Assembly: GCA_944320865.1 (NCBI GenBank)
Contig: CALUJC010000002.1
Coordinates: 59,168-123,167, forward strand
Direction: 5' to 3'
Length of the DNA stretch: 64,000 nucleotides
Source of the DNA: an uncultured Bacteroides sp.
GTDB lineage: Bacteria; Bacteroidota; Bacteroidia; Bacteroidales; Bacteroidaceae
Shown here: positions 44,303 through 52,949 of the stretch, in pieces
How positions within the stretch are numbered: position 1 is the first letter of the stretch
Layout: the number at the start of each line of letters is the position of its first letter
Notes under the pieces: model-generated
What the model saw: only the letters and a program-made list of their open reading frames with translations
Databases searched by the model: none
Told to the model about the DNA's origin: nothing
Program-made: the position numbers and the translations under genes

Positions 44303-47300
44303 GTGAGCATTTATATCGGCACCATATTGTTGTTGAATATCCCATATGTTCAGCAACGCATGTCTGTGCTTGTGGCAAACGAACTCAGCGAAGTACTTCA
44401 TGCCAAACTGACCATTGGGCGTATTGACATAGGCCTGTTGAACCGTATTATTGTGGACGACTTGACACTGGAAGATCGTTCGGGTGGGGAAATGCTGAAG
44501 GTAGCACGGCTTTCTGCCAAGTTTGACATTTTGCCTCTGTTCGAAGGGAGAATATCTATTGGTACGGTACAACTTTTTGGCTTTGATATTAAGTTGAACA
44601 AGTCTACACCGCTTGGTAAGCCGAATTTCCATTTCGTGTTGGATGCGTTTGCTCCTAAAGACACACTCCGCCAAAAATCCCCCTTAGATTTACGCATTAA
44701 TTCTGTTTTGATTCGTCGTGGCCGATTATCTTATGATGTCCTGTCTGAAAAGCATACTCCCGGCAAATTCAATCCTGCCCATATAGGCTTGCGAAATATC
44801 ATAGCCAACATTTCTTTAAAGGCGTTACGCAATGACTCTATCAATGTGGCGGTCAAGCGTATGAGTGTGGAAGAAGAAAATTCTGGATTTGCTTTGGAAA
44901 AGTTGAATTTTAAGCTGGTTGGAAATAACCAAGGCATGCTGGTAGAGGATTTCACCATAGGCTTTCCTCACTCCACGCTCCAAATGGATACCATTCGCAT
45001 GCAATGTGATAGTCTTGTTCAATTGAAAGGCGATGCGGGCAAAGTCCATTTGTCTTTCCGAATGCTCCATTCTAACTTGGTTCTGAGTGATTTATCTGCT
45101 TTTTTGCCGACTTTGGATAGTTTTGATGATGCCATCTGGATGGAAATGGAAGCTAGTGGCACATTAGGCCAATTAGATTGTTCACGCATCGCCTTGTATA
45201 GTCAAGACAGGCATTTTCGTTTGGATGGAAACATATCATTGCAAGAGTTGTCCCGTCCGTCAGACATTTATCTGTATGGCAACCTTTCAAATTTATATGC
45301 TGATGAGGAGGGCATTGCATTCTTTGTGCGCAACTTGGGGCAGAAAGGCCAGGATGTGCCTCCTGTTTTGGCTCGTTTGGGCACAGTGTCCTATCAAGGA
45401 CAGGTTTCGGGCTATTTTACCGACTTGGTGATGTATGGACGGATACGGACCGACCTCGGTTCAGTAAATACAGATATTAAGTTGAGTTCGGATCGGGAGA
45501 ACGATGTTTTTTCTTATTCGGGAGCGATAACCACCAGCGATTTCGGATTAGGCAAGATGCTGGGCAACAACAAACTGGGTAATATAACCTTCAATATGGA
45601 TGTGGCTGGAATACTCAGCAAGAGAAAGGCTCCCTCAATCTTTTGCAAAGGCCTTGTCAAGGCTTTAGATTATAGTGGGTATACTTATCATAACATTTCT
45701 TTGGATGGAGAGTACGAGCAGGGCGGGTTTAATGGAAAAGTGGCGTTGGATGATGTGAACGGTTCGTTTACGTTGAACGGAATGATAAATACAACAGGAC
45801 AGACACCTGCTTTCAATTTCCTGGCGAGCATTGAACATTTCCGCCCGCACGAGTTGAACCTCACGCCTAAATATGAAAATGCTGAGTTCTCGGTAAAAGT
45901 TAAAGCAGACTTTACGGGCGGTTCCATAGACGAAATGAATGGTGAAATTAATGTCGATAGCCTCTTGTATGTGGCATCGGGGCAACGACATTTTTTGAAC
46001 AATATCAAGGTGGTGGCTTCACGGGATGCCGATTCACATCAACGTCTCGCCCTGACATCAGAGTTTGTGGAAGGAACCATCGAGGGTAATTATTCGTATC
46101 GCACATTGCCGACTTGTATATTGAATATTGCCCGCCGGTATGTGCCTGCACTCGTTCCTTTGAAAGGAGAAGAAAAACAGACTGATAATGATTTCCGTTT
46201 CAATCTACATATATATAATACTGAGTTATTATCGAATATGTTCAAGTTACCTGTTACGGTTTATACGCACTCCACACTGGCAGGCGCATTCCATGATAAG
46301 GCCGGGAAGATGAGGATGGAGGGATATTTCCCACGTTTGCGATATGGGGACAGGTTTATTGAATCAGCCATGGCGCTTTGCGAAACTAATGGAGACAAAC
46401 TTCATGTTTTGACTCGCCTGACCAACCGCAAGGGAGATGGTGCATTTAATGTCTCTATGGAAGCCTATGCGCATAACGACCAGGTCCAAACCTCGCTGAA
46501 CTGGGGTAATAACGGCATGGTAACTTATAGTGGAAAGTTGGCAGCGATGGCGCAGTTCGTCCGTCAGGAAGTGGCACCCAATCCTATGACTACACAGAAA
46601 CGGAAGCGGGCGCATCAGAAAAATCATACGCTTTCTCCCTTGAAAACCATGGTCGATATACAACATACAGATGTTATTATCAACGACACATTATGGGAAA
46701 TTCATCCTTCGCAGCTCGTAATAGATTCAGGTAAAGTGCACATTGATAACTTCTATTTCAGCCACGATGACCGTCACCTGCGCATCCATGGCACGCTATC
46801 CAAGTCGTCCGATGACACGGTGCATGTCGATTTGCAAGACATCAACATCGGATATGTGTTCGACATTGCCGATTTGGGAGTGAATTTCAAAGGTGAAGCT
46901 ACAGGACCGGCTTATGCATACGGCGTGCTGGGGGATAACCCTGTCATGGCAACCGACCTGCACATCCATGGGTTTGGCTTGAACGATGGCCTTCTGGGCG
47001 ATGCTGACATCCGGGGAGAATGGCACCACCAGGTAAAAGGCATCTATCTTGATGCCCGCATCCGGGAAAAAGACATAGCTCGTACCCATGTGCAAGGATA
47101 TATTTACCCCATTAAGCCCAATGGATCGCTCGACCTCCACATTGATGCGGATAATACGAATCTGCGCTTCATTCATTATTTCATGCAGAACATTACTTCC
47201 GATTTCAACGGGCGTGTAAAGGGGAAAGTGCATTTCTATGGCAGGTTTAAAGCGCTTGCTATGGAGGGGAATGTGGTGGGAGATGCTTCCATGAAGGTAG

Positions 47301-48778
47301 ACGTGCTCAACACTACTTACAATATTAAAGACAGCATCTATATAGCACCCGATGGTTTGACTTTCCGGAATAACCGCATCTACGACACGCAAGGCCATGA
47401 AGGCAGGGTAAGCGGATACCTAAGGTACGAACACTTCAGGCATTTGGAGTATCGCTTCAACTTCAATGTGGACAATATGTTGGTGATGAATACCAAAGAG
47501 TCGCCTGACTTCCCTTTCTATGGCACGGTGTATGCCACGGGCAGTGCCACCATCGCGGGCAATGAACACGACGGGGTGAACATCGATGTGGGCATGACCA
47601 CCAACCGGAATTCGTCTTTTACCTACATAAAAGACCAGATTACCTCTGCTGTCAGCAATCAGTTTATACGCTTTGTCGACAAGACGCCCCGGCGTACAAT
47701 ACGCGATACTTTGTTGCTCTCGGGGTACGAGCGCGACCGGCAAGAACTGGAGGCTGCACAAGAGGCAAGTGCTGACATTCACTTGAACCTGGCCATCGAA
47801 GCCACCCCCGATGCCACGATGCGCATCATCATGGATCCTACGGCAGGCGACTACATCAGCGGGAGGGGCAGCGGAAACATCCGTACCGAGTTTTACAACA
47901 AAGGCGACGTGAGGATGTTCGGCAATTATACCATAGACCAAGGCATCTACAAGTTCAGTCTCCAGGAAGTGATACGCAAAGACTTTACCATCGACGAAGG
48001 CAGTACCATCAGTTTCAACGGCGCTCCCTTGGATGCCACGCTCGACATCAATGCGCGCTACACCGTGAACTCCGTGTCGCTCAACGACCTCATGCCCAAT
48101 GCCGGTATGTTGGGCTTGGACCAGACAAATGTCAAGGTAGATTGCCTGATGAACCTTAGCGGGCAACTTACTTCGCCGGGCATCAAGATGAACTTAGAGT
48201 TCCCCAACGAGCGGGACGAGGTGCAGACCATTGTGCGCAGCTACATCACCACCGACGAGGAGATGAGCATGCAGATACTCTACCTGCTGAGCATAGGCAA
48301 GTTCTATGCTTCCGAGAGCGCGGGCGGTACGCAGAACTCCGATGTCATGTCCAGCGTCCTCTCGTCTACCTTGTCCGGACAGCTTAGCAATGCCCTTTCC
48401 AACATCATCGACAACAACAACTGGAACGTGGGCACCAACCTCAGCACCGGCGAACGCGGGTGGACGGACGTGGAGTTCGAAGGCATGCTGTCCGGCCAGT
48501 TGCTCAACAACCGCTTGCTCATCAACGGCAACTTCGGCTATCGCGACAATCCGCTGTCGAACACCAACTTCGTGGGCGACTTCGAGGCCGAGTGGCTGGT
48601 GAACCGTTCGGGCACCATCCGCCTGAAGGCCTACAATGAGACAAACGACCGCTACTACACCCGCACCAACCTCACCACGCAGGGCATCGGCATCATCTTC
48701 AAGAAAGACTTCAACAAGTGGAGCGAACTGCTCTTCTGGAACCGCTGGAAGTTGCGCCGCCTCAAACAACGGCATTAA
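44303..48778 (+). CDS. TamB-type translocation and assembly module protein
   Basis: A 1491-residue envelope protein: N-terminal membrane anchor, a very long beta-helical/AsmA-like region of repeated short strands, and a C-terminal TamB/DUF490 domain (about the last 400 residues, including DYISGRGSGNIRTEF and GQLSNALSNIIDNNNWN). TamB proteins bridge inner and outer membranes, acting in lipid transport and outer-membrane protein assembly. The start is uncertain: 44303 is GTG, but the frame is open to 44213 and the upstream codons (ALIKKLKSTVRWVVGIVV) give a better signal anchor, suggesting a non-ATG start near 44237-44243. The last third is more GC-rich than the first. The TAA stop is part of a heptamer-repeat array. 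Confidence 0.92.
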   Translation: MSIYIGTILLLNIPYVQQRMSVLVANELSEVLHAKLTIGRIDIGLLNRIIVDDLTLEDRSGGEMLKVARLSAKFDILPLFEGRISIGTVQLFGFDIKLNKSTPLGKPNFHFVLDAFAPKDTLRQKSPLDLRINSVLIRRGRLSYDVLSEKHTPGKFNPAHIGLRNIIANISLKALRNDSINVAVKRMSVEEENSGFALEKLNFKLVGNNQGMLVEDFTIGFPHSTLQMDTIRMQCDSLVQLKGDAGKVHLSFRMLHSNLVLSDLSAFLPTLDSFDDAIWMEMEASGTLGQLDCSRIALYSQDRHFRLDGNISLQELSRPSDIYLYGNLSNLYADEEGIAFFVRNLGQKGQDVPPVLARLGTVSYQGQVSGYFTDLVMYGRIRTDLGSVNTDIKLSSDRENDVFSYSGAITTSDFGLGKMLGNNKLGNITFNMDVAGILSKRKAPSIFCKGLVKALDYSGYTYHNISLDGEYEQGGFNGKVALDDVNGSFTLNGMINTTGQTPAFNFLASIEHFRPHELNLTPKYENAEFSVKVKADFTGGSIDEMNGEINVDSLLYVASGQRHFLNNIKVVASRDADSHQRLALTSEFVEGTIEGNYSYRTLPTCILNIARRYVPALVPLKGEEKQTDNDFRFNLHIYNTELLSNMFKLPVTVYTHSTLAGAFHDKAGKMRMEGYFPRLRYGDRFIESAMALCETNGDKLHVLTRLTNRKGDGAFNVSMEAYAHNDQVQTSLNWGNNGMVTYSGKLAAMAQFVRQEVAPNPMTTQKRKRAHQKNHTLSPLKTMVDIQHTDVIINDTLWEIHPSQLVIDSGKVHIDNFYFSHDDRHLRIHGTLSKSSDDTVHVDLQDINIGYVFDIADLGVNFKGEATGPAYAYGVLGDNPVMATDLHIHGFGLNDGLLGDADIRGEWHHQVKGIYLDARIREKDIARTHVQGYIYPIKPNGSLDLHIDADNTNLRFIHYFMQNITSDFNGRVKGKVHFYGRFKALAMEGNVVGDASMKVDVLNTTYNIKDSIYIAPDGLTFRNNRIYDTQGHEGRVSGYLRYEHFRHLEYRFNFNVDNMLVMNTKESPDFPFYGTVYATGSATIAGNEHDGVNIDVGMTTNRNSSFTYIKDQITSAVSNQFIRFVDKTPRRTIRDTLLLSGYERDRQELEAAQEASADIHLNLAIEATPDATMRIIMDPTAGDYISGRGSGNIRTEFYNKGDVRMFGNYTIDQGIYKFSLQEVIRKDFTIDEGSTISFNGAPLDATLDINARYTVNSVSLNDLMPNAGMLGLDQTNVKVDCLMNLSGQLTSPGIKMNLEFPNERDEVQTIVRSYITTDEEMSMQILYLLSIGKFYASESAGGTQNSDVMSSVLSSTLSGQLSNALSNIIDNNNWNVGTNLSTGERGWTDVEFEGMLSGQLLNNRLLINGNFGYRDNPLSNTNFVGDFEAEWLVNRSGTIRLKAYNETNDRYYTRTNLTTQGIGIIFKKDFNKWSELLFWNRWKLRRLKQRH

Positions 48779-48893
48779 GTGTTAGGTATTAGGTGTTAGT
48801 GATTAGGTACTGGGTTAGTACGTCATTAATCACTAATACCTAATCACTAACACCTAACACCTAATCACTAATACTTAATACCTAACACTTAAC
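48776..48893. repeat. Inverted array of heptamer repeats (site 2)
   Basis: Five forward units (48776-48810: TAAGTGT, TAGGTAT, TAGGTGT, TAGTGAT, TAGGTAC), a 16-base centre, then nine units in the opposite sense (48827-48889: TAATCAC, TAATACC, TAATCAC, TAACACC twice, TAATCAC, TAATACT, TAATACC, TAACACT). The whole gap between the convergent tamB and queF genes is repeat. It begins in the tamB stop codon and ends 3 bases before the queF stop. Confidence 0.95.
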
Positions 48894-48895
48894 AT

Positions 48896-49351
48896 TCACT
48901 CCCTGTTCATCAGCCTCCGTTCCGCCAGTTGCTCGTACTTTGTGCCCGGGCGCCCGTAGTTGGCATACGGGTAGATAGATATGCCTCCGCGTGGGGTGAA
49001 GTATCCCGTCACTTCAATGTACTTAGGATTCATTAGCCGGATGAGGTCGTCCAGGATGATGTTCACACAATCTTCGTGAAAAGCCCCGTGCCCGCGAAAG
49101 CTGAACAGATACAGCTTCAGGCTCTTGCTCTCCACCATCTTCACATCGGGGATGTACGAGATGCGTATCTCCGCAAAGTCCGGCTGCCCGGTGATGGGGC
49201 ACAGGCTGGTAAACTCGGGGCAGTTGAACCGCACCCAGTAGTCGCGCTCCGGGTGGCGGTTGTCGAAGGCTTCGAGCACCTCGGGCGCATAGTCTTGCCG
49301 GTACACGGTCTTGCCGCCCAGCAGGGTAAGTTGGTCTTTCAATTCAGTCAT
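48896..49351 (-). CDS. queF: NADPH-dependent 7-cyano-7-deazaguanine reductase
   Basis: Reduces preQ0 to preQ1, the last soluble step before insertion into tRNA for queuosine. 151 residues, the short single-domain type. The catalytic Cys is in [13 protein letters not shown], the QueF motif is [16 protein letters not shown], followed by [13 protein letters not shown] and the C-terminal [15 protein letters not shown]. Neighbouring queC and yhhQ on the same strand support the pathway call. Confidence 0.96.
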   Translation of the reverse strand: MTELKDQLTLLGGKTVYRQDYAPEVLEAFDNRHPERDYWVRFNCPEFTSLCPITGQPDFAEIRISYIPDVKMVESKSLKLYLFSFRGHGAFHEDCVNIILDDLIRLMNPKYIEVTGYFTPRGGISIYPYANYGRPGTKYEQLAERRLMNRE

Positions 49352-49383
49352 GATGTTTATTCCTTTGTATTCTGTGTTATCAG

Positions 49384-49535
49384 ATGTGCCGCCTTGGCAG
49401 GCCGAATGTGCTGCTTTGGCAGGCCGGATGTGCTATCTTTTCACCCGTCCCACTGCAGTAAGACGACTTTCCCACTGCAGTGGGACGGTCGTCCTATTCC
49501 AGTGGGACGGTTGTACCACTGTAGTGGGACGGGTG
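49384..49535. repeat. Two adjacent tandem arrays with 22-bp period
   Basis: First array: two full units at 49384 and 49406 (ATGTGC then TTGGCAGGCC) and a partial third. Second array: four units at 49448, 49470, 49492 and 49514, with the core CACTGCAGTGGGACGG, which is itself palindromic (CCCACTGCAGTGGG). The two cores are unrelated, but both repeat every 22 bases. They fill the 198-base gap between queF and queC. Confidence 0.9.
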
Positions 49536-49549
49536 CGGAGTCGCTGCTT

Positions 49550-50239
49550 TTACGCTGTCAAGTTAGCATCTTGCGATGGTTTAAATGGCTTGGAGGCGAG
49601 GTATCGCTCCAGTCCTTCGCGGCGCAGCTTGCAGGCGGGGCAGTGGCCGCATCCGTCGCCGGGGATGCCGTTGTAGCACGTCAGGGTGTCGTGGCGCACC
49701 AGGTCGAGCACGCCCAGGCGGTCGGCCAACGCCCAGGTCTGGGCCTTGTCGAGCCACATCAGCGGGGTGTGGATGACGAATTGCGCGTCCATCGCCAGGT
49801 TCAGCGTCACATTCATCGAGCGGATGAACGAGTCACGGCAATCGGGATAGCCGCTGAAATCGGTCTGCGACACGCCCGTCACCAGGTGCCGGATGCCCCG
49901 CTCGCGGGCATATACGGCGGCGATAGCCAGGAAGAACAGGTTGCGCCCGGGCACGAAGGTGTTGGGCACGCCGCCCTCGGGCTGCTCGCTGTCCATGGGC
50001 ATCGTGGCGTCCGTCAGCGCGTTGTGCCCCAGTCGGCCGATGAGGGGCGCGTCCATGACTTGGAAGTCTACGCCGGCCTTGGCGGCTATGGCGCGTGCCA
50101 GTTCTACTTCCTTCTCGTGCTTCTGCCCGTAGCGGAAGCTCAAGGCGTGCACTTCGGTAAACTCTTGTTTGGCCCAAAACAGGCAGGTGGTGGAGTCTTG
50201 TCCGCCACTGAAGATGACTAATGCGGGTTCGTTGTACAT
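49550..50239 (-). CDS. queC: 7-cyano-7-deazaguanine synthase QueC
   Basis: ATP-dependent conversion of 7-carboxy-7-deazaguanine to preQ0. 229 residues: PP-loop [14 protein letters not shown] at the start, [14 protein letters not shown] in the middle, the substrate region [17 protein letters not shown], and the zinc site [19 protein letters not shown] near the end. Placed between queF and yhhQ and separated from each by repeats. queD and queE are not seen in this window. Confidence 0.96.
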   Translation of the reverse strand: MYNEPALVIFSGGQDSTTCLFWAKQEFTEVHALSFRYGQKHEKEVELARAIAAKAGVDFQVMDAPLIGRLGHNALTDATMPMDSEQPEGGVPNTFVPGRNLFFLAIAAVYARERGIRHLVTGVSQTDFSGYPDCRDSFIRSMNVTLNLAMDAQFVIHTPLMWLDKAQTWALADRLGVLDLVRHDTLTCYNGIPGDGCGHCPACKLRREGLERYLASKPFKPSQDANLTA

Positions 50240-50245
50240 GATGAT

Positions 50246-50325
50246 TAGTGATTAGCGGTTAGTGTTTAGTGATTAGTGCTTTTCGTGCATTAATCACTAA
50301 TCGCTGAACACTATCCCGTTATGAT
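50246..50325. repeat. Inverted array of heptamer repeats (site 3)
   Basis: Five forward units from 50246 to 50280 (TAGTGAT, TAGCGGT, TAGTGTT, TAGTGAT, TAGTGCT), a 10-base centre, then diverging units in the opposite sense from 50291 (TAATCAC, TAATCGC, TGAACAC). It fills the gap between the queC start and the yhhQ stop. Confidence 0.85.
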
Positions 50326-51005
50326 TAGACCTCTCTGATTTTCCAAATCTTGTAGGAGATGCCTTCGTCGTACACGTCGCTGCCGTCCAGGCGCTTCACG
50401 GCCTTCACCACGCGGATGGTGAGGGGCAGTACGATGACTTCATAAAGCGACTTCAGCACGATTTGCAGCGCCATCATCACCAGCAGTTCCCGCCAGGCGA
50501 TGATGCCCCCGAAGGCGATGGGGAAGAAGATGAGCGAGTCGGCCGTCTCGCCCACCACGGTCGACACGATGGCCCGCAGGGAGAAACGTCGTCCCCGGCT
50601 GGCCAGTTTCATGCGGCTCATGACGTAAGCGTTGAGAAACGACCCCGTGAGGAAGGCCAGCAGGCTGGCCACCACGATGCGGGGCGCCATGCCGAACACG
50701 AAGTTGAAGTGCTCCTCGCCCTCCCAGAAGGGGGCGGCGGGCAGGGCCACGGCTGCCAGCCCCAGCCCTACGACGAAGAAGTTCATGGCAAAACCGCTCC
50801 AGATGATGAGCCTTGCCTTGCGGAAGCCCCACACTTCGGCGATGCAGTCGTTGATGATGTAGGAGATGGGGAACACGAGCAGCCCCGCCGTTACGGTGAG
50901 GCTTCCCAGCTGGATGACTTTGGTCTCAAGAAGGTTTGCCGCGATGAGGCACACGTTGAACAGTATGCCGAGCAGCATGAATGGGATGGATACTTGTTGT
51001 TTCAT
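50325..51005 (-). CDS. yhhQ: Queuosine precursor transporter, YhhQ family
   Basis: An integral membrane protein of 226 residues with about six helices. It matches the VUT/YhhQ family (QPTR) that imports preQ0/preQ1: MLGILFNVCLIAANLLETK at the start, FPISYIINDCIAEVWGFRKAR, and GETADSLIFFPIAFGGI. Upstream of queC and queF on the same strand, so salvage and synthesis genes are together. The leader (51006-51060) shows no clear preQ1 riboswitch. Confidence 0.93.
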   Translation of the reverse strand: MKQQVSIPFMLLGILFNVCLIAANLLETKVIQLGSLTVTAGLLVFPISYIINDCIAEVWGFRKARLIIWSGFAMNFFVVGLGLAAVALPAAPFWEGEEHFNFVFGMAPRIVVASLLAFLTGSFLNAYVMSRMKLASRGRRFSLRAIVSTVVGETADSLIFFPIAFGGIIAWRELLVMMALQIVLKSLYEVIVLPLTIRVVKAVKRLDGSDVYDEGISYKIWKIREV

Positions 51006-51170
51006 CGTTCTTGTTTTTTACGTGGTTTCCTGGAATACACGGCCGCTACCGGCGGCATCATACGTCTTTTCGGGCTGCAAAGATAAGGCATCCCTGGCAA
51101 ACAAGCAACGGGGCAGGCGGATTTTCTGTCCCGTCTGCCCCTATCTGCCGTTTTCTGCGTATTCTTGTCT

Positions 51171-52403
51171 TTACTTTTTTTTCAGCACGCTGTTCATTAC
51201 GCGTATGGATGATACTAGCTTGTTGGTGGAGGTAAACACATCTACATTCCACACGTGTGAAGAACGCCCTCTGTGTACGATGGTTGCCACAGCACGTACC
51301 GTATCTCCCTCGTGTGCCGAAGAAATGTGGTTTCCGCTGACTTGCATACCTACTACTACTTCATCTGGCTGGCAGGATATCATGGAGCCAAGCCCCGCCA
51401 CGGTTTCGGCAAGTGCCAAAGTAGCTCCCCCGTGCAAGATGCCGAAAGGCTGTCGTGTGCGTTCGTCTACCGGCATGGTTGCCTCGATGCGGTCGGGCGA
51501 AGCGTAAGTGTATTGTATGCCCAAGTTGCCCATCAATGCGTGTTTGGCTTGGCCATTGAGCAGGTCGAGCGGAATTTCGGAAGCATGTACTTCTGCCAAG
51601 ATAAGCTTTTCTACAGCTTGTGCCACGCCGTCTTCTTCGTTGGAAGCCGTCACATAGTCGGCGCAACGTTTCACGGAGTCTTGCGAATGTCCCATCGCAA
51701 TGCCCACACCTGCCAACTGAAGCATGGTGACATCTGCCACTCCGTCGCCGATGGCAATAACTTCTTCACGCGCCACACCCAGTTGTTCCATCAATGCGCC
51801 TAAAGTATTGGCTTTGTCAATGCCACAAGGCACCACCTCCAAGAAATAAGGTTCGGAGGGGAATACGTCTAAGGCCCCCGCCAAGCGTCTTTTCCAATGC
51901 TCTTCCAGGCCACGCAAGGCTTCTTCATCGTCGCTGACCAATACGCACTTACAGGGGGCAAAGTCAATAGCAGTTGAAAATTGTTCTTCTTTAATGATTT
52001 TCAAGTTGTTCAACTGTGCTTCGCGTCTTACGTAAAGGTTCTCGGAATCGTTGGTGAGCAAAGTGTCATCATGGTACGTGAAGATGGAGAATCCGTTTTT
52101 ATTTGCTTTTTTCTCTAAGTAGGGAATCATTTCGGGGTTGATACGGCGTTCAAATAATATTTCCCCGTTTTCGGCTTTGATGATTTGGCATCCGTTGTAA
52201 GATACCACAAATCCACCAAAGTGCCCCAGCTCCAATGCTTGTGCCAAAGGCATGAGCCCGTAGGTGGGGCGGCCTGAGGCCAAGACAATGCGTACACCCA
52301 TGTGTTGTACTTTCAGCAGTGCAGAAAGGGTGCGCTTGCTGATTTCTTTTGCGTTGTTGAGTAATGTCCCGTCGACATCGAGGACTAATAATTTGTACTT
52401 CAT
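51171..52403 (-). CDS. HAD-IIB hydrolase fused to hotdog-fold thioesterase
   Basis: A 410-residue two-domain protein. Residues 1-265 are a Cof-type HAD phosphatase: LVLDVDGTLLNNAKEISK (motif I with both Asp), RIVLASGRPTYG (motif II), Lys in motif III, and IGDGVADVTMLQLAG (motif IV). Residues about 285-408 are a PaaI/YdiI-type hotdog thioesterase with FGILHGGATLALAETVAG and the catalytic-region His and Glu. The thioesterase half resembles DHNA-CoA thioesterases of menaquinone synthesis. The HAD substrate is unknown. The fusion is seen directly, while the pathway is inference. No menaquinone genes are adjacent. Confidence 0.88.
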   Translation of the reverse strand: MKYKLLVLDVDGTLLNNAKEISKRTLSALLKVQHMGVRIVLASGRPTYGLMPLAQALELGHFGGFVVSYNGCQIIKAENGEILFERRINPEMIPYLEKKANKNGFSIFTYHDDTLLTNDSENLYVRREAQLNNLKIIKEEQFSTAIDFAPCKCVLVSDDEEALRGLEEHWKRRLAGALDVFPSEPYFLEVVPCGIDKANTLGALMEQLGVAREEVIAIGDGVADVTMLQLAGVGIAMGHSQDSVKRCADYVTASNEEDGVAQAVEKLILAEVHASEIPLDLLNGQAKHALMGNLGIQYTYASPDRIEATMPVDERTRQPFGILHGGATLALAETVAGLGSMISCQPDEVVVGMQVSGNHISSAHEGDTVRAVATIVHRGRSSHVWNVDVFTSTNKLVSSIRVMNSVLKKK

Positions 52404-52596
52404 GGCCAGTAGGTTTTTAGTTCTGCTTACAAATATAATTAAAAGAAGGAAGATAGTGTGTTTTTAAGTACGATTATTTCTGTTTTTTTTATGAAACCGG
52501 AAGAATCGGTCAATGAGTGTAGGGACACGAGGAATATGGATAATGAAAAAGGCAGGGAAAATGACTTATGTCAATGCCGCTTTCGCAGAAAAAGCG

Positions 52597-52604
52597 TATC
52601 TTTG
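52597..52604 (+). promoter_or_regulatory. DUF4250 gene -7 element
   Basis: TATCTTTG about 40 bases before the ATG at 52644. A clear -33 is lacking. Confidence 0.5.
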
Positions 52605-52643
52605 TCCCCGGTATTAGTTTTTTAATTCTAAAGAGTTTAAATT

Positions 52644-52820
52644 ATGAAATTGCCTGAAGATGCGATGATGCTTTATAGCTTCATCAACACGAAGCTCCGC
52701 GATTGCTATCCTTCTCTTGATGCCTTGTGCGAGGACATGGGCATAGAAAGGAGTCTTGTGGAGCAAAAGTTAAAGACGGTGGGATTTGAGTACAATCCGG
52801 TAAAAAACCGTTTTTGGTAA
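52644..52820 (+). CDS. DUF4250 small protein
   Basis: A 58-residue protein, ATG at 52644, starting MKLPEDAMMLYSFINTKLRD and ending NPVKNRFW. It matches the DUF4250 family of short proteins, with a helix-turn-helix-like pattern (SLDALCEDMGIERSLVEQKL), which might mean nucleic-acid binding. That is inference. It stands alone between its own -7 element and a strong hairpin, convergent with trpB. Confidence 0.82.
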   Translation: MKLPEDAMMLYSFINTKLRDCYPSLDALCEDMGIERSLVEQKLKTVGFEYNPVKNRFW

Positions 52821-52833
52821 TAAAAGAAAAGTG

Positions 52834-52874
52834 AAAAAACAAGAGGGCTGCTCCCGACCGGGAGCAGCCCTCTT
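52834..52874. terminator. Shared hairpin terminator between DUF4250 gene and trpB
   Basis: A perfect 15-bp stem AAGAGGGCTGCTCCC (52841-52855) / GGGAGCAGCCCTCTT (52860-52874) with a 4-base loop. A run of six U follows on the minus strand (52834-52839), so it best serves trpB. It can also stop the plus-strand gene, although its U-tract there is weak. Confidence 0.88.
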
Positions 52875-52949
52875 AGATTGTATATTGTTTATCCCTTTTT
52901 AGAATGCGCGTTGTGGATACGGCATAGTTATAAGCATTTACCTACCACA

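Noticed and set aside
51006-51070. Possible preQ1 riboswitch before yhhQ
   Set aside because: There is a hairpin CGTG/CACG and an A-rich tail, but the loop sequence does not match the preQ1-I consensus, and the loop-to-tail pairing is lacking.
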